The notes beneath the pieces are model-generated. The model saw only the letters and a list, made by a program, of their open reading frames with translations, made no database searches and was not told the DNA's origin. The translations under genes were made by a program, and so were the position numbers. Shown one piece after another: positions 14,724 to 17,338 of a stretch of 17,338 nucleotides of DNA. Position 1 is the stretch's first letter. Every line of letters starts with the position of its first letter. Origin of the DNA: JAPLHV01 sp964464245 (GTDB lineage: Bacteria > Caldisericota > JANLFM01); the NCBI GenBank assembly GCA_964464245.1, contig CAYXFH010000143.1, positions 1 to 17,338 of the forward strand, in the 5' to 3' direction.

Positions 14724-16219
14724 GCCACCTCCTCCTCGTCGTTGAGGTGGACTAACTCGCTGCCGAAGCGCTGCACCGTCTCCTGGCCACGGCCGGCGAT
14801 CACCACCAGGTCGCCTGGTCGGCTGTCAGCCAAGGCTTGGGCGATGGCTTGGCGCCGGTCGAGGATTAGGAAATAGTCACGACCGGGAGACTTCCCCCCC
14901 GAGCGAAGGCCGGGCTCGGTATCGGCCATGATACGAGCCGGATCCTCGCCTCGCGGGTCGTCGGTGGTGAGGTAGACTCGATCTGCGCCCTGGACCGCGA
15001 TCTGTCCCATCAGGGGCCGCTTGCCGCGGTCTCCCGCCCCCACGCAACCAAAGACCAACAGCACTCTCCCCCCTTGGGAGTGCGCGAAAGCTAACACCTG
15101 ACTAAGGGCGATCGGGGTATGAGCGTAATCGATCAATACCTGAGCGCCTCGCGCGGTGCGGCTCATCTGGTACCTCCCGGGAACTTCTCGTAGTCGGCCG
15201 ATTCCTTCGGCGGCCGCGACTGGATCCATCCCCAAGGCACGGATTACGGCGAAGGCGCCCAAGGCGTTGGCCGCATTGACTCGCCCAGGCAAGTTCACCG
15301 GCATCATCAGCGATCCCGTGGGGAGGTTCATAGCCCGCGGCAGCGTGTAGACGGCCCGCGGCAGCGTGTAGACAGCCCGCGGCAGCGTGATCTCTAACAA
15401 GCTGCCGGTAGCAGACTCCTTTAGAATATGGGCCGAGAGGTCAGCGTCTGGTTTTTCCAGCGAGAAGGTGCGAGCCAAACCAGCGCAACCCTCCAGGAAT
15501 AAATCGCTCTTGGGGAAGTCCAGATTCAGCAGCACCGCCCCACCTGCGGCCCCCACCGACTGCAGGAAGGAGAGCTTCACTTGGGCGTATGCCTCCTCGC
15601 TGCCATGCAGCTCGAGGTGGTCGCGGTAGAGATTGGTCAAGAGGGCGGCGGCGAAGCGAACTCCGCCGATGCGCTGGAAGTGGATGGCGTGGGAGGAGAC
15701 CTCCAACGCCAAAATCGCAGTCCCCTCCGCCGCCAGTTGAGCCAGCCGTTTGTGCAGAGCGGGGGCCTCGGGGGTGGTTAAGAACGGGTACTCGGGGGTG
15801 GGATTGAGGGATCCGATCAATTCCGCGGCAAAACCGCAAGCCCGCAATCCCTCGCGTAAGAAATAAGTAGTCGTGGTTTTCCCGCTGGTTCCGGTGACGC
15901 CGATGCACCGAAGCTTCTTGGAAGGTTCGCCGTAGAGGAGGGAAGCGAGTGGACCGGCCAGGGCGCGGCTGTCAGTGGCGCGGAAGTAGGGCACTTCGGA
16001 CGGCAACTCCGTCTCCTGCTCCCCTGCCACGGCCACTGCGCCGCGTTGCAGCGCCTCCGCCAGATAAGCATGGCCGTCGCTGTGCTCGCCCTTGAAACAG
16101 AGAAAGAGGTCACCCGGGGCGACGCTGCGGGAGTCCGACGAGCAGCCTGTAATCTCGCGCCCTAGCTCGCCTCGCACGGACACCCAGGGAAAGAGGGGAA
16201 GCAACTCCCGCGCTCTCAT
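14711..16219 (-). CDS. murE: UDP-N-acetylmuramoyl-tripeptide synthetase MurE (diaminopimelate type likely)
   Basis: This is a protein of 502 residues that adds the third residue to the peptide stem. It shows SSDSRSVAPGDLFLCFKGEHSDGH (27-50), the P-loop GTSGKTTTT (110-118), the carbamylated-lysine region with K215 (YAQVKLSF), and LIDYAHTP. The amino-acid selectivity motif is DDPRGEDP from 420; its Arg is typical of meso-diaminopimelate enzymes, while Lys enzymes lack it. Residues about 277-297 (TLPRAVYTLPRAVYTLPRA) come from a 21-nt-period repeat and lengthen a loop. The ATG overlaps the PBP stop by 4 nt. Upstream is a run of nine C and no Shine-Dalgarno, so translation must be coupled. Confidence 0.97.
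   Translation of the reverse strand: MRARELLPLFPWVSVRGELGREITGCSSDSRSVAPGDLFLCFKGEHSDGHAYLAEALQRGAVAVAGEQETELPSEVPYFRATDSRALAGPLASLLYGEPSKKLRCIGVTGTSGKTTTTYFLREGLRACGFAAELIGSLNPTPEYPFLTTPEAPALHKRLAQLAAEGTAILALEVSSHAIHFQRIGGVRFAAALLTNLYRDHLELHGSEEAYAQVKLSFLQSVGAAGGAVLLNLDFPKSDLFLEGCAGLARTFSLEKPDADLSAHILKESATGSLLEITLPRAVYTLPRAVYTLPRAMNLPTGSLMMPVNLPGRVNAANALGAFAVIRALGMDPVAAAEGIGRLREVPGRYQMSRTARGAQVLIDYAHTPIALSQVLAFAHSQGGRVLLVFGCVGAGDRGKRPLMGQIAVQGADRVYLTTDDPRGEDPARIMADTEPGLRSGGKSPGRDYFLILDRRQAIAQALADSRPGDLVVIAGRGQETVQRFGSELVHLNDEEEVAWWS
15330..15389 (+). repeat. Tandem repeat, 3 copies at 21-nt period, inside murE
   Basis: The plus strand carries ATAGCCCGCGGCAGCGTG, ACGGCCCGCGGCAGCGTG and ACAGCCCGCGGCAGCGTG, starting at 15330, 15351 and 15372 with TAG spacers. 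The complement is coding and gives LPRAVYT-like heptapeptides. The unit matches those in murB and murF but lies in the opposite orientation relative to transcription. Confidence 0.9.
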
Positions 16220-17338
16220 GGGGGGGGGAGGCGGAGGATGTCCACGATCTTACCAGCGATCTCCATGAAAATCGGCACACAGACTCGCACTGCGTAGGCG
16301 AACTCGACCTGCGGTTCGTTGACGTTGACCATGATGACAATACGCGGGTTGTCGGCCGGAAAAGCGCCGACGAAAGTGGTGTTATTCAAAGTAGTTGCTT
16401 CTCCTTCACGATAAACGACAGCCGTACCGGTCTTCCCCACCACACCGTAGGGCTTCAAGGAATCCGGAACCTTGGCCTCCACCACCCCCTTCAAAGCCTC
16501 ACGCAACTGGATAGCGGTCTTCTGCGAGATCACCTGGCGCGTCGAAGCACTCTCGCCGCTGTACACCACCTTGCCTCCGCTATCGCGGATCTCCTTCACC
16601 AGGTGGGGCGGCACGTAGCGTCCGTCGTTGGCCACCGCCTGGAAAGCCCCGGCGATCTGCAGCGGGGTACAGTAGAAGCCGTAGCCGAAGGAGGCTGTGG
16701 CCAGTAGGACGTCGTACCAGTCCTCAGTGGGGGGCAACTGGCCTTGCGCTTGGGGAACCTCCAACGCGCAGGGACGGCCGATGCCAAAGAGGTCAGAGTA
16801 GCGCCGCAGGCGCTCTTCCCCCAGTAGTTGGCCGACCTGGATGAAACCGACATTGCAGGAGTTCTTGAAGAGATTGTAGAGATCCTGCGCACCATGCGGC
16901 CCGCCGAACTCGGAAGGACAAGCAAAGGTCCAACCGCTCACCTCGATGGGTCCATCGTCATGGATCACCGTGGACGGTGTAATGACTCCCTCCTCCAGCG
17001 CAGCCGCCCCCACCACAAACTTGAAGACCGAGCCCGGCTCGTAGACGAACTGGGTGGCGTTATTCTTGAATTGCGTAGGGGAAGCAGCGGTCCATTCATT
17101 GGGGTCGAAATCTGGGTAAGAAGCCATGGCCAGCACCTCCCCGTTGCGGGCGTCGAGGACGATGGCGCTGCCGGATGTGGCTTGGTTCTCCTTAGCGGCC
17201 CTTTCCAGAGAATCCTCGGCGACGTTCTGAACCACACTATCGATGGTTAAGATGATGTCATTTCCGTTCATTGCGGGGGTGTGTTCGACCGGGTCGACCG
17301 GCAACCGTTCGCCGGTCGGGCCAAGCAAATATACTGCA
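16216..17338 (-). CDS. Class B penicillin-binding protein (FtsI/PbpB/SpoVD type), N-terminus off the window
   Basis: About 373 C-terminal residues are present and the reading frame stays open to the right edge. The transpeptidase domain shows the three active-site motifs in order: S-x-x-K as SVFK (17031-17020), S-x-N as SCN in FKNSCNVGF, and KTG in VVGKTGTA (16434-16426). The protein stops soon after the domain (KIVDILRLPPP), with no PASTA repeats. It crosslinks septal peptidoglycan together with FtsW. Five cysteines (ACPS, SCN, PCAL, YCTP, VCVP) lie in this outside domain, which is unusual for Bacillota. A vegetative (FtsI) and a sporulation (SpoVD) role cannot be told apart here. Confidence 0.95.
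   Translation of the reverse strand, partial: AVYLLGPTGERLPVDPVEHTPAMNGNDIILTIDSVVQNVAEDSLERAAKENQATSGSAIVLDARNGEVLAMASYPDFDPNEWTAASPTQFKNNATQFVYEPGSVFKFVVGAAALEEGVITPSTVIHDDGPIEVSGWTFACPSEFGGPHGAQDLYNLFKNSCNVGFIQVGQLLGEERLRRYSDLFGIGRPCALEVPQAQGQLPPTEDWYDVLLATASFGYGFYCTPLQIAGAFQAVANDGRYVPPHLVKEIRDSGGKVVYSGESASTRQVISQKTAIQLREALKGVVEAKVPDSLKPYGVVGKTGTAVVYREGEATTLNNTTFVGAFPADNPRIVIMVNVNEPQVEFAYAVRVCVPIFMEIAGKIVDILRLPPP
16220..16228 (-). repeat. Run of nine C (minus strand) directly before the murE start
   Basis: The plus strand has nine G at 16220-16228, adjoining the CAT of the murE start. It encodes the last prolines of the PBP. Slippage here would move the PBP stop relative to the murE start. 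Confidence 0.85.

Noticed and set aside
15330..15389. CRISPR array
   Set aside because: Spacers are only 3 nt, the repeat is 18 nt, and the array is translated as part of MurE.

Overview
The window is about 60% GC and is read almost entirely from the minus strand. It holds most of a division and cell-wall (dcw) cluster of a Gram-positive-type bacterium. The gene order (class B PBP, murE, murF, mraY, murD, ftsW, murG, murC, murB, ftsQ-like, ftsZ, nrdR, HlyD-like, ylmE, sepF) and the S-layer-homology (SLH) protein after it point to Bacillota, probably a Clostridia-like or deeper lineage. The genus cannot be fixed from this sequence. A DDPR motif in MurE suggests meso-diaminopimelate peptidoglycan.

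Layout in transcription order (right to left). The end of a class B penicillin-binding protein enters at the right edge (17338-16216). Then come murE, murF, mraY, murD, ftsW, murG, murC, murB, a divergent ftsQ/divIB, ftsZ, nrdR, an HlyD-like membrane protein, ylmE and sepF, ending at 2346. Neighbours overlap by 1-13 nt or lie 3 to about 13 nt apart, so this is one continuous, translationally coupled operon of at least 15 genes. After 53 nt come an ECF sigma factor and an overlapping zinc-finger membrane anti-sigma factor (2292-1290). After another 86 nt comes an SLH-domain protein fused to an oligopeptide-type ABC substrate-binding domain, which runs off the left edge.

The genes work together as follows. 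MurB-MurF build the UDP-MurNAc-pentapeptide. MraY and MurG make lipid I and lipid II. FtsW and the class B PBP polymerise and crosslink at the septum. FtsZ forms the ring, with SepF as the likely membrane tether; no ftsA is present here. The sigma/anti-sigma pair and the SLH protein suggest a link to envelope stress and the outer surface.

The most unusual signal is two families of short repeats lying inside essential mur coding sequences without breaking frame. One is a near-perfect palindrome, with two copies in murG. The other is an 18-nt unit in 2-3 tandem copies in murB, murE and murF, seven copies in both orientations. Other oddities are a FolC-like P-loop in MurC, an extended Shine-Dalgarno sequence with no standard start codon before the SLH gene, and a run of nine C at the PBP/murE junction. 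I found no RNA genes, CRISPR arrays, insertion sequences or intergenic gaps above 100 nt.
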